From Halorubrum aethiopicum (GTDB lineage: Archaea > Halobacteriota > Halobacteria > Halobacteriales > Haloferacaceae): a stretch of DNA of 64,000 nt. The stretch is taken from positions 1,550,001-1,614,000 of the forward strand of contig NZ_LOAJ01000001.1 in NCBI RefSeq assembly GCF_001542905.1, written 5' to 3'. Of the stretch, positions 50,880-58,262 are shown piece by piece. The notes under the pieces were generated by a model, which was not told where the DNA came from, did no database searches, and saw nothing but the letters and a program-made list of their open reading frames with translations. Both the position numbers and the translations under genes were made by a program. Position 1 is the stretch's first letter, and every line of letters starts with the position of its first letter.

Positions 50880-51802
50880 GTCCCCGCTCGCCCGTTTTCC
50901 GCGCCGACGTCGCCGACGGAGTCTGTCGTTTTTGGAGAACGGACGGCCCGACGCGGTTCCTCTCGACCGGCTTCGACGGCGGCGTTCGGGTCGCCGACGC
51001 AGCCCACAACGTGACGGTTCCGGAGGGGTGGGACGACGCGGGACGCCGGGACCTCCGCGAGTACGTCGACCGCCGCGTCCGGGACGCCGGCTTCGAGGCG
51101 GGGGGCGATGGGGCGAGCGGCGATCGATCCGCCGCTCCCGCGCTGCTGACCGGGGTCGACCAGCGGCACGCCCGGCTCGCGCGACTCGACGGGGCGACCG
51201 TGGTCGCCACCGCGGGCGTCTCGAACCCGGCCGCGCTGTCCGTCACGAGCGTGGATGGCGACGCCGTCGACGACGGGCCCGCCCGCGTCGACGCCGGTAC
51301 CGACGGCGACACCACCGGGCGAGGCGACGTCGACGGGGACGACGCCGGCGGCGAGGGCGACGACGCGCCTCCAGCCGGCACCGTCAACCTCCTCGTCGGC
51401 ACGGAGCGGGCGCTCGAATCGGGCGCGCTCGCGAACCTCGTTGCGGTCGCCGCCGAGGCGAAGGCGGCGACGCTGCTCGCGACGGTCGGGTTCCCCGGCA
51501 CGACGAGCGACGCGGTCGTCGTCGGCTGTCCGACCGACACGGGTCCGGGAGGTCCGGAGGCCGACGACCGCGAGCCGGCCGCCTTCTCCGGTGCCGCCAC
51601 CCCGGTCGGGTCGGCGGTCCGCGCGTGCGTCCGGGACGCGGTGCGCGCCTCGCTCGTCTCGCGGTACGGACCGGAGCTCGAGGAGGCACCGGCGTCGGTC
51701 GCGGACGCCGAGTACGGCGTCGTGACCGATCGGCCGGCACGCGTCTCGACCCCGGACGCCACCGATCCGGCGTCCGGAGAGACGCCTGCGGCCGATCGGT
51801 AG
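50876..51802 (+). CDS. cbiZ: Adenosylcobinamide amidohydrolase
   Basis: 308 aa. Salvage enzyme that hydrolyses the aminopropanol amide of cobinamide to cobyric acid, which CbiB then reuses. Core motifs: FLSTGFDGGV, ATAGVSNPAAL, GTVNLLVGTERALESGALANL, EAKAATLLA and SDAVVVGCP. An acidic insert (about 138-168) and a low-complexity C-terminus are haloarchaeal additions. End of the HAD-cbiB-cobS-cobY-cobD-cbiZ operon. Confidence 0.9.
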   Translation: MSPRSPVFRADVADGVCRFWRTDGPTRFLSTGFDGGVRVADAAHNVTVPEGWDDAGRRDLREYVDRRVRDAGFEAGGDGASGDRSAAPALLTGVDQRHARLARLDGATVVATAGVSNPAALSVTSVDGDAVDDGPARVDAGTDGDTTGRGDVDGDDAGGEGDDAPPAGTVNLLVGTERALESGALANLVAVAAEAKAATLLATVGFPGTTSDAVVVGCPTDTGPGGPEADDREPAAFSGAATPVGSAVRACVRDAVRASLVSRYGPELEEAPASVADAEYGVVTDRPARVSTPDATDPASGETPAADR

Positions 51803-51816
51803 GGGGTCGACGACCG

Positions 51817-53451
51817 TCAGGAACCGATCGATCGCTCGGGGTCGGCGTCGGTCGACCGCGAGGCGTCGTCGGTCACGGTCGACGACGCGTTCCCGTCGAA
51901 CCGGCCGCCGAGGAGGAGATACCCGACGCCGAGGGTCACTCCCCAGACGGCGTGCGAGACGAGGCCGGTCCAGGGGAGGTTCGGCAGCGGTGCCGGGATC
52001 CCGACCGCACGGAGCCACAGCGGCATGACCAGGCCCGCGGCGGCCAACCAGAGGACGATTCCCCACGAGAGGCCGGCGGCCGCCGTCCGGGCCGGCGAGC
52101 CGATCCGGTCGCGGAGCGTCGAGATCGACGCACCGGCGACGAAGAGCAACGCGAACACGACGCTGTGGAACAGGTGGGTCACCCAGCCGATGGCGGCGCT
52201 TTCGGCGCCGTAGAGCGCGCCGATCACCGGGAGCACGCCGCCGCTCGAGAGCCAGAACACGCCGCCCATCACGGCTCCCGCGCCGATCCCGGCCACGACG
52301 GCCCGCCGGAGGTCGGGATAGGGAACGCCGACCGTCGCCACCGCGGCGTCGGCGCTCGCCCGCGGGAGCCGCACCGAGACGCGGGTGTCCTCCCCGTTCG
52401 TCACGCGGATCCGCCCGCCGTACTCGCCGACGAGCAGGGAGACCGCCTGGAGGGCGAACCCGCTCGTCGGGTCGTCGTACTCCGGGAACGCGCCACGCTC
52501 GAGCACGTCCCGCCGCCGCTCGGAGAGCGGCTCCCCGTCGTCGACGATCGTCACCGCCGCGTCGTGTCGCTCGACAGCCCCCTCGACGCGGACGCGGTCG
52601 GCCCCGCGGACGTCGACCGCGTGCTCGACCAGCCGCTCGAACACGACGGAGAGCCGGTCGTCGGCGTCGACTTCGACGCGTTCGGCGGGGCCGAGGTCGA
52701 CGTCGACGACGGTGCCAGCGTCGACGGCCTCCCCGTGGGCGTCGCGCGTCGCCGCCGACTCGACCGCGGACGCGACCGCCGGCGAGAGCCGAACCGGCAC
52801 CGCCTCCCGCTCCTCGGCGATGGTTCCGACCCCGTGTATCGTCGACTCGATCCGGGCGGCGCTCCGCCGGATCGCGTCGACCGAGCGGCTCCCGTCCCCG
52901 TTCTCGTCCCGCTCTCGGAGCAGTTCGGCGTGGCCGTCGACGATCGACGCCGCGTTCAACACCTCGTGGCGCAGGAGCCGGTTGATGAACCGGGCCCGGT
53001 TCGCGCCCCGCCCGATCGCCTCCCGCCGACGCCGGAGGGTGGCCTTCCGGTGGCCGTTGACCATCCCGCCGACCGCGCCGGCGAGCAGGACGTTCGCGGC
53101 GAGCAGTTGCGTCCCGATCGCCGCGCCGATCATCCCGAATCCGGTCGCCGCGACCGTGACCGCGAGCGCGGCGATCATCACGCCCACGCCGAGCAGACAG
53201 CCGCGGGCGACGTCGGCGACGTACGCCGCGTCGAACGCGCCGACCGCGAGGGCGACGCCCGCGACGCTCACGGCGAGGCCGACGACGAGCGATCCGGCGG
53301 TGGCGGCGACGGCCAGCGGGCCGCCGGAGAGCATGACCGCCTCGGCGACGAAGAGGCGGGTGACCGCGAACCCGACCCCCGCGACGAGGAGCCCGCCGTA
53401 CCGGCCGGAAAACGGCGGCGTCCCGTCGCGGTCGGCGGCTCCCCGAGTCAT
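51817..53451 (-). CDS. Membrane sensor kinase-like protein with central degenerate kinase
   Basis: 544 aa from ATG 53451. Six or so N-terminal helices (about 18-130), a HisKA-like box INRLLRHEVLNAASIVDGH with His near residue 162, and a HATPase-like region (about 215-360) whose N box reads VFERLVEHAVDV (Asn absent) and D box DDGEPLS. Five more helices follow (about 375-520), an unusual C-terminal membrane domain. ATG 53478 was rejected as it lies inside a box A-like ACTTATG. The kinase is probably weak or inactive; the His is kept. Role unknown. Confidence 0.75.
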   Translation of the reverse strand: MTRGAADRDGTPPFSGRYGGLLVAGVGFAVTRLFVAEAVMLSGGPLAVAATAGSLVVGLAVSVAGVALAVGAFDAAYVADVARGCLLGVGVMIAALAVTVAATGFGMIGAAIGTQLLAANVLLAGAVGGMVNGHRKATLRRRREAIGRGANRARFINRLLRHEVLNAASIVDGHAELLRERDENGDGSRSVDAIRRSAARIESTIHGVGTIAEEREAVPVRLSPAVASAVESAATRDAHGEAVDAGTVVDVDLGPAERVEVDADDRLSVVFERLVEHAVDVRGADRVRVEGAVERHDAAVTIVDDGEPLSERRRDVLERGAFPEYDDPTSGFALQAVSLLVGEYGGRIRVTNGEDTRVSVRLPRASADAAVATVGVPYPDLRRAVVAGIGAGAVMGGVFWLSSGGVLPVIGALYGAESAAIGWVTHLFHSVVFALLFVAGASISTLRDRIGSPARTAAAGLSWGIVLWLAAAGLVMPLWLRAVGIPAPLPNLPWTGLVSHAVWGVTLGVGYLLLGGRFDGNASSTVTDDASRSTDADPERSIGS

Positions 53452-53474
53452 GTCCGATCCGTTCCGTCCGGGCG

Positions 53475-53482
53475 ACATAAGT
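53475..53482 (-). promoter_or_regulatory. Box A for membrane sensor-like gene
   Basis: Minus-strand CACTTATG element, centred about 27 nt before ATG 53451. Confidence 0.4.
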
Positions 53483-53502
53483 GCGGCGTCGGGGGTGGTC
53501 CG

Positions 53503-54402
53503 CTAGCCGTCGATCCACGACGCGTCGATCCGCCCATCGGCGACGAGTTTCGTCAAGTGCGCGCGGACCGTCGCCCGCGCGAGGTCCTCGACGCCGGTCA
53601 GGTCCTTCTCGTAGGCCGCCTCGAGAACCGACTCGACGTCGGTCGCGCCCGCCTCCACCGCCGCGAGCACCCGCTCTTCGCGCTCGGTCCGGTGGTCGAT
53701 CAGTCGGTCGCAGGCCGCCGCCGGGTCGTCGCTCGCGGGCCCGTGGCCAGGGTGGAGCCGGGAGAAGTCGCGATCCCGGACCCGCTCCAGGCTCGCGAGG
53801 TACTCGCGGAGGTCGCCCTCGGGCGCGCCCACGACGACGCTTCCCGTCGCGACCGCGAGGTCGCCGACGAGCGCCTCCGCCGGCGGGTCGGCCCCGGTAG
53901 CGTCGTCATCACCTCCCTCGCTCCCGCCGTCTCCTCCGCTTCCGCCGTCTCCGCCCCCATCCGCGACCGCGAACGCGACGTGGTCGGGGGCGTGTCCGGG
54001 CGTCTCGAGCGCGCGGACGCCGGTCGTCCCGATCGCGTCGCCGTCGCGGAACGTCGCGTCCGGGTCGATCCCGGTCGCCTCGCGGAACCGATCGACGTGG
54101 TCCGCGTGTGCATGGACGGTCGCGTCCGTCCGGGCCGCGTAGTCGGCGACCGCGCCGACGTGGTCCGGGTGCGTGTGGGTGACGGCGATCGCCTCGATCC
54201 CGGTTTCAGCGTCGTCGTCCGCCGCCGCCCCGTGTTCCGCCACGGCCGCGTCCAACGCCGCCGTCCGGGCCGCGGGGTCGACGAGGAGCCCGTTCACGAG
54301 GTACGCGTTCGTCGTTCCCGTCGCGGCACGGGTGTCGACCGGGACCTCGACGCGGGTGACCGCGGGGGGCGATCCGGACTCGTCCGCGTCCGACCGATCC
54401 AT
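53503..54402 (-). CDS. Metallo-beta-lactamase-fold hydrolase, LACTB2-like
   Basis: 299 aa. MBL-fold enzyme with motif VTHTHPDHVGAV (metal His/Asp set) plus further His in ETPGHAPDHVAF and LHPGHGP. A Gly/Asp-rich loop (about 150-172) is inserted between strands. The C-terminal 75 residues form the winged-helix-like domain typical of LACTB2/B3-type hydrolases (EERVLAAVEAGATDVESVL). May be an RNase or thioesterase; substrate unknown. Adjacent to the radical SAM gene, same strand, 16-nt gap: probable operon. Confidence 0.85.
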   Translation of the reverse strand: MDRSDADESGSPPAVTRVEVPVDTRAATGTTNAYLVNGLLVDPAARTAALDAAVAEHGAAADDDAETGIEAIAVTHTHPDHVGAVADYAARTDATVHAHADHVDRFREATGIDPDATFRDGDAIGTTGVRALETPGHAPDHVAFAVADGGGDGGSGGDGGSEGGDDDATGADPPAEALVGDLAVATGSVVVGAPEGDLREYLASLERVRDRDFSRLHPGHGPASDDPAAACDRLIDHRTEREERVLAAVEAGATDVESVLEAAYEKDLTGVEDLARATVRAHLTKLVADGRIDASWIDG

Positions 54403-54418
54403 CAGTTCCTCCGATCCG

Positions 54419-56251
54419 TCAGTCCCCCCGACCGAGCGGCGACCTGGCGTCGGGACCGGGGCCGGAGCCGGCGCGCTCGCGGCCGGGGATCGGGACGCGC
54501 GTGTCGCCGGCGACCGCGAACCGCGAGAGGTCGGCGACGCCGGCGTCGACCGCGTCGACGGTCTCGTAAGGGCGGCCGACGACGACGTCTCCCGCCGTGT
54601 TCCGGTTGATCCCGGGGATCGCGGTCAGCTCGTCCATCGAGGCCGCGTTGACGTCGAGCGGGTACGGGACCCCCGTCACGGAGCGGTAGCCGTGGTCCGT
54701 GACCGCCACGTCGATGGCGGTTCCCAGCTCGCGCTCGCCGGGGACGGCGACGAGCAGCGCGTAGGTGCCGAGCTGACGGCCGAACGTCTTGCCGTCCTGG
54801 TGGTACTCCAGGTGGACGTCGGGGAGGACCGTGCCGGGCGGGACCACCCGGTCGAGCATCGGGTTGTCGATCGTCTCGCGAACCTCGCGTTTGTACGCCT
54901 GGAAGCGGTCCCTGTGCTCCTTCGCGATCTCCGCGCCGGTCTCCGCCATCTCCGTGCCCGCGAACGCCATCACCTGTCGGACGTTGATCCGGCGGAGCAT
55001 GAGTCCCTCGTCGTAGACCGACTGGAGGAACCGCTTGTTGTGTTCGTACGTCTCCGGGCGCTCGCCCGCGAGCCCGTGGACGAGGTTGATCCCTGGGAGG
55101 AGCTTCGGCAGCCGCGGCGAGGCGTCGGGCCCGGTGGAGGGGCCGTAGCGGCGGTCGGGGTCCGGCCCCTCGACGCCGCCGGGTTCGCCGGCCGTCGGGT
55201 CGCCCGGCCGCCAGCCGCCCTCCTCGTTGACGACGCGGACCGCCTCCAGACACTCCTCCGCGGTGACGAGCAGGTTGTTCTCCTCCTGGACGACCGGGTC
55301 GGCGGACTCGAGCCCGAACGCCGCCGTGTCGCCCGGCGTGTTGTGTTCGGCGATGACCCGGATCGCCTCGCGGGAGGCCTCGGGGTAGTCGGTGATCGTC
55401 ACCGGGTTCATGTTGTCGAGGTGGAGCGTCTCGAGGTCGGGCGCGACCTCGCGGATCCCGCCGTACAGCTCCCGGAGCGCGTCGGGGTTCGGGGCCTCGC
55501 CGTCGCCGCCGAACGCGAGGATGTCGGCCTGCCGACCCAGCCGGAAGTGCTTGACGCCCCTCTCCGAGAGCGCGTCCACCTCGTCGACGACGGAGCGCGC
55601 CTCCCGGAACGACGGGTTGCCGTAGAGCGGCTCCGTACAGAACGAACAGCGGTAGGCACAGCCGCGGGAGGTCTCCATCTCGCAGATGAGGTAGTCGGGG
55701 TGGTTGGGGTGGTGTTCGACGACGAACGCCCCCTTCGCCGCCCACCGGTCGACCTCGTCGTTGTCGCGCATCCGATCGTTGAATCCCTCGAGCCCGTTCG
55801 CGACGAGGTCGTGGGCGGCGGCCTCCACGTCCCCCTTCGCGACGAAGTCGTAGTCGAGGTCGTCGCGCTCGGTCTCCTGTGCGCCGGCGTTCTCCTCGCC
55901 GACGCCGAAGCGGACCGGGCCGCCGAGCAGCGTGACGCCGTCGGCGGTCCACCCCAGCTCGCGCACCTCGTCCGGCTCGGCGGGCGTGCCGCCGACGTAG
56001 CTGCCGGGGACGGTCATCCCGCCGACGTAGACGAAGAGATCCGCGTCGGCGACGTCCGCGCGTTTGTTCCGGTCGTCGCGGAGTTCGTCGATGGTGTGGT
56101 AGGTGATCTGTCCCTCGGGGACGCCCGCGTCGACGAGCGCGCCGGCCGTGTACCGCGGGTACGTCGAGACGTACGGCGGCACCCCGAAGTGCGCCGGCTC
56201 GTCGACGTAGCCGTCGACGACGGTGACGGAGAGGTCGGCCGGATCGGTCAT
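54419..56251 (-). CDS. Radical SAM protein with C-terminal helix-hairpin-helix
   Basis: 610 aa. Radical SAM enzyme: Cys198-x3-Cys202-x2-Cys205 in SRGCAYRCSFCTEPLYG binds the [4Fe-4S] cluster. The N-terminal domain (about 7-170) resembles the cobalamin-binding-like domain of related archaeal enzymes but lacks a clear DxHxxG. The C-terminal part has a helix-hairpin-helix DNA/RNA-binding motif VNAASMDELTAIPGINRNTAGD. Close to archaeal conserved radical SAM proteins of unknown reaction. Start chosen at MTDPADLSVTVVDGY; a weak box A (minus CGTTTTCCC) lies 30 nt upstream. Two Asp/Gly loops near 385-410 are lineage-specific. Confidence 0.88.
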   Translation of the reverse strand: MTDPADLSVTVVDGYVDEPAHFGVPPYVSTYPRYTAGALVDAGVPEGQITYHTIDELRDDRNKRADVADADLFVYVGGMTVPGSYVGGTPAEPDEVRELGWTADGVTLLGGPVRFGVGEENAGAQETERDDLDYDFVAKGDVEAAAHDLVANGLEGFNDRMRDNDEVDRWAAKGAFVVEHHPNHPDYLICEMETSRGCAYRCSFCTEPLYGNPSFREARSVVDEVDALSERGVKHFRLGRQADILAFGGDGEAPNPDALRELYGGIREVAPDLETLHLDNMNPVTITDYPEASREAIRVIAEHNTPGDTAAFGLESADPVVQEENNLLVTAEECLEAVRVVNEEGGWRPGDPTAGEPGGVEGPDPDRRYGPSTGPDASPRLPKLLPGINLVHGLAGERPETYEHNKRFLQSVYDEGLMLRRINVRQVMAFAGTEMAETGAEIAKEHRDRFQAYKREVRETIDNPMLDRVVPPGTVLPDVHLEYHQDGKTFGRQLGTYALLVAVPGERELGTAIDVAVTDHGYRSVTGVPYPLDVNAASMDELTAIPGINRNTAGDVVVGRPYETVDAVDAGVADLSRFAVAGDTRVPIPGRERAGSGPGPDARSPLGRGD

Positions 56252-56334
56252 GTTGGAGGCCCGTACTCGGCCGAGAGGGAAAACGCGTGCGGAACGGTGG
56301 GGCGACAAGCCGCTCGATACGTTCGTCTCTCCGG

Positions 56335-56688
56335 TTACAGATACGCAGAAAGCGTTTCGACCGCTCGATCGAGCGGTTCGCTCTCGATACGACAGACGTA
56401 GGCCGTCATCAGTTTCGGAACGAGCGACGCCACTGCGTGCGGAACTACCGAACTGTCCCGCGGCGCACGTCGGTGACGATACTGATCCGGTTCGATCGGG
56501 ATCCGCTCGTCGTACCACGTCCTCGTCGTCAACCCCATGACGACGTATTGTCGCTTATCGAAGGGATGTCGTTCGGTGTTGACGACGACCCACGGACGGG
56601 TCGCGTCGTCTTCCGATTTGAACGGGTCGGGTGCGAGAACCACGTGACCTCGTTCGAGGTCGTCGAAGGCGGGATCCGAACCGCTCAC
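56335..56688 (-). CDS. PemK/MazF-like toxin
   Basis: 117 aa from GTG 56688, which overlaps the upstream stop (GTGA). Resembles PemK/MazF family endoribonuclease toxins: LERGHVVLAPDPFKSEDDAT, the core RPWVVVNTERHP and YVVMGLTTRTW. The C-terminal helix carries SLVPKLMTAYVCRIE. Its HTH partner just upstream forms an antitoxin-first operon. RNase activity is family-level inference; catalytic residues vary in this family and cannot be pinned by eye. Confidence 0.75.
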   Translation of the reverse strand: MSGSDPAFDDLERGHVVLAPDPFKSEDDATRPWVVVNTERHPFDKRQYVVMGLTTRTWYDERIPIEPDQYRHRRAPRDSSVVPHAVASLVPKLMTAYVCRIESEPLDRAVETLSAYL

Positions 56689-57053
56689 TCGTCTTCCCCG
56701 TCCTCGTCGCTCTCCGCGTCCCCCTCCCGCGCCGCGGCCAGCCACTCCTCCCGGCTCTCCGGTCCGAGTTCCTCGTCGAGGAAGCCTGCCGTCGAGGCGA
56801 ACGTCGTCGCCTCCCGGACCGTCTCGAGATCGCCGATGGCCCAGTACGGTTTCCGGTGACGAACCAGACCGCGATCCGCGAGCCGCTTCAACACCGGATG
56901 GATCGAGTTCTCGTTGATCCCGGTCGCTTCGGCGATCTCGGCCGCCTTGTACGCCTTGTCGCGGTTGCGGACCAGGAACGTGACGACCCGTTCCCCGTTC
57001 GTCTCCCGCTGGTCCGGGTCGCGCGAGTCGAACTCGTCGATACCGATGGGCAT
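56685..57053 (-). CDS. Winged-helix antitoxin/regulator paired with PemK-like toxin
   Basis: 122 aa. Winged-helix DNA-binding protein: VVTFLVRNRDKAYKAAEIA, GINENSIHPVLKRLADRGLV as recognition region, then HRKPYWAIGD wing and an acidic C-terminal tail (about 85-122) that could mask the toxin. MarR-like in layout. Likely represses its own operon. A clean box A (CATTTATATC on the minus strand) is centred 28 nt before the ATG. Similar pairs with PemK proteins are known in haloarchaea. Confidence 0.8.
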   Translation of the reverse strand: MPIGIDEFDSRDPDQRETNGERVVTFLVRNRDKAYKAAEIAEATGINENSIHPVLKRLADRGLVRHRKPYWAIGDLETVREATTFASTAGFLDEELGPESREEWLAAAREGDAESDEDGEDE

Positions 57054-57076
57054 ATCTGCTGGATCACTCGGTTTTC

Positions 57077-57086
57077 GATATAAATG
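57077..57086 (-). promoter_or_regulatory. Box A promoter for toxin-antitoxin operon
   Basis: CATTTATATC (minus strand) centred about 28 nt before ATG 57053, adjacent to a TATG-rich stretch (57085-57115). Confidence 0.6.
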
Positions 57087-57135
57087 TATGTGTATATGTA
57101 TGTATTCTTGTATTCTCTGGATTCTCTCCTCCGAT

Positions 57136-57144
57136 CGTTTATGA
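57136..57144 (+). promoter_or_regulatory. Box A promoter for 127-aa membrane protein
   Basis: CGTTTATGA centred about 29 nt before ATG 57169. Divergent from the toxin-antitoxin promoter. Confidence 0.5.
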
Positions 57145-57168
57145 CTGATCGAGGCGAAACGATCACGT

Positions 57169-57552
57169 ATGTCTCCCCGCCGCGCGACCCTCCTCACGTA
57201 CGGCTCCGTCGGGCTCCTGGCCGCCCTGAGCGCCGCTCGGCTCCTCGAGGCCGGCGGAGTTCCGTGGGCCGTCCTCCTCGCCGTCGCGGTCGCGAGCGCG
57301 CTCCTCGTCGGCCCGGTCGCGTGGCTCGCCCGCGACCGGCTCCCCGAGGACCGACGGGAGACGCTCCGGATCGTCGGGATCGCTCTCGCGCTGCTCGCGT
57401 TCCCGGTGTGGCTGGGCGGCTCGCTCGCGTTCGGGCTCCCGCTGCTCCGGTGGCTCGACGTCCTCCTCGTCGGCGTCGCGGTCGGGACGGTCCTCGTCGT
57501 CCTCGCCGAGCGGACCGTCGTTCCCGAGCGACTGCGCGGGTTCGGCGTCTGA
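57169..57552 (+). CDS. Four-helix membrane protein, unknown
   Basis: 127 aa. Helices at about 10-28, 33-55, 66-88 and 93-110, with basic ends at inner loops (ARDRLPEDRRETLR) and a C-terminal RTVVPERLRGFGV. No motif recognised. Divergent from the toxin-antitoxin pair and separately promoted. Not evidently linked to the following zinc-ribbon gene, which has its own box A. Confidence 0.65.
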   Translation: MSPRRATLLTYGSVGLLAALSAARLLEAGGVPWAVLLAVAVASALLVGPVAWLARDRLPEDRRETLRIVGIALALLAFPVWLGGSLAFGLPLLRWLDVLLVGVAVGTVLVVLAERTVVPERLRGFGV

Positions 57553-57600
57553 GCCGGCCCGACCGAACTCGGTCCGCTGCTCTCGTCGCCGCCGCCACGT

Positions 57601-57609
57601 CGTTTAAGC
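57601..57609 (+). promoter_or_regulatory. Box A promoter for small zinc-ribbon gene and hsp20
   Basis: CGTTTAAGC centred about 29 nt before ATG 57634. Confidence 0.55.
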
Positions 57610-57633
57610 CGTCGCCGGTCCAACGATCGGGCA

Positions 57634-57789
57634 ATGCCATCGACGATGGAGGTCAAATGCGAGAGCGACGACTGCGAACTCGACATGTTCGAGAACCACT
57701 ACACCTACGACGTGCCCGACGACCACGCCGTTTCCGACCTGACGTGCCCGTACTGCGGCGGGAGCGATCTGTCCGAGATCGAGGTGTGA
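57634..57789 (+). CDS. 51-aa zinc-ribbon protein (DUF7559-like)
   Basis: 51 aa, too short to appear among long reading frames. Two Cys pairs, CESDDC at 9-14 and CPYC at 38-41, form a probable zinc ribbon around an acidic-aromatic middle (MFENHYTYDV). Starts MPSTMEVKCES; an internal ATG at residue 5 is possible. Stop is 4 nt before the Hsp20 GTG, suggesting an operon. I recall a haloarchaeal family DUF7559 of this form. Function unknown. Confidence 0.7.
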   Translation: MPSTMEVKCESDDCELDMFENHYTYDVPDDHAVSDLTCPYCGGSDLSEIEV

Positions 57790-57793
57790 CCCC

Positions 57794-58261
57794 GTGACCC
57801 GCATCGTCGACACCGGCCGCTCGGTCCTCCGGCAGGCGCTCGAGCGCGTCGGTCGCGGCTGGAGCCGGATGCAGGAGCGGCGGCCCCTCTCCTCGGACCT
57901 CCTCGAGAGCGACGACGCCTACCTCGTCGTCTTCGACGCGGCCGGCGTGAGGGGCGAGGACGTGGACGTGACGTTCCTCGACCGGACCGTCGAGGTGCGG
58001 CTCGATCGCTTCCGCGACTTCTACGACGGGTTCGACGTGGTGTTCCCCGGCCGCGGGCTCACCCTCTCCGGCAGCGCCGAACTCCCCGCCGACGCCGACG
58101 TGACTCCCCACGGCGCGAACGCGACGCTCACCCGCAACGGCACGCTCCGCGTCGAGATCCCGAAGGACGGCGCGGCCGAGGCGGTCGACGTGATCGAGGA
58201 GGGCGAGGAGGGGACCGAGGCGACCGACGATCCGGACGGCGAGGCCGACGACGGCTCGTAG
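57794..58261 (+). CDS. Hsp20/alpha-crystallin-type chaperone
   Basis: 155 aa, GTG start. Small heat-shock-like protein: the alpha-crystallin beta-sandwich runs about 35-125 with AYLVVFDAAGVRGEDVDVTF, VEVRLDRF and FELPADADV-like SAELPADADV, then GTLRVEIPKDG in place of the usual GVL-x-I/V-xIPK (the I-x-I region follows). A Glu/Asp-rich tail follows. The long N-terminal helix QALERVGRGWSRMQE may mediate oligomers. In haloarchaea close to gas-vesicle GvpH-like and Hsp20 proteins; context does not favour gas vesicles. Confidence 0.8.
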   Translation: MTRIVDTGRSVLRQALERVGRGWSRMQERRPLSSDLLESDDAYLVVFDAAGVRGEDVDVTFLDRTVEVRLDRFRDFYDGFDVVFPGRGLTLSGSAELPADADVTPHGANATLTRNGTLRVEIPKDGAAEAVDVIEEGEEGTEATDDPDGEADDGS

Positions 58262-58262
58262 C

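Noticed and set aside
50533-54609. 1,358-aa open frame on the plus strand
   Set aside because: Extreme Arg/Gly/Asp bias and no motif; it overlaps cbiZ, the sensor-like gene and the MBL gene, all with clear family features.
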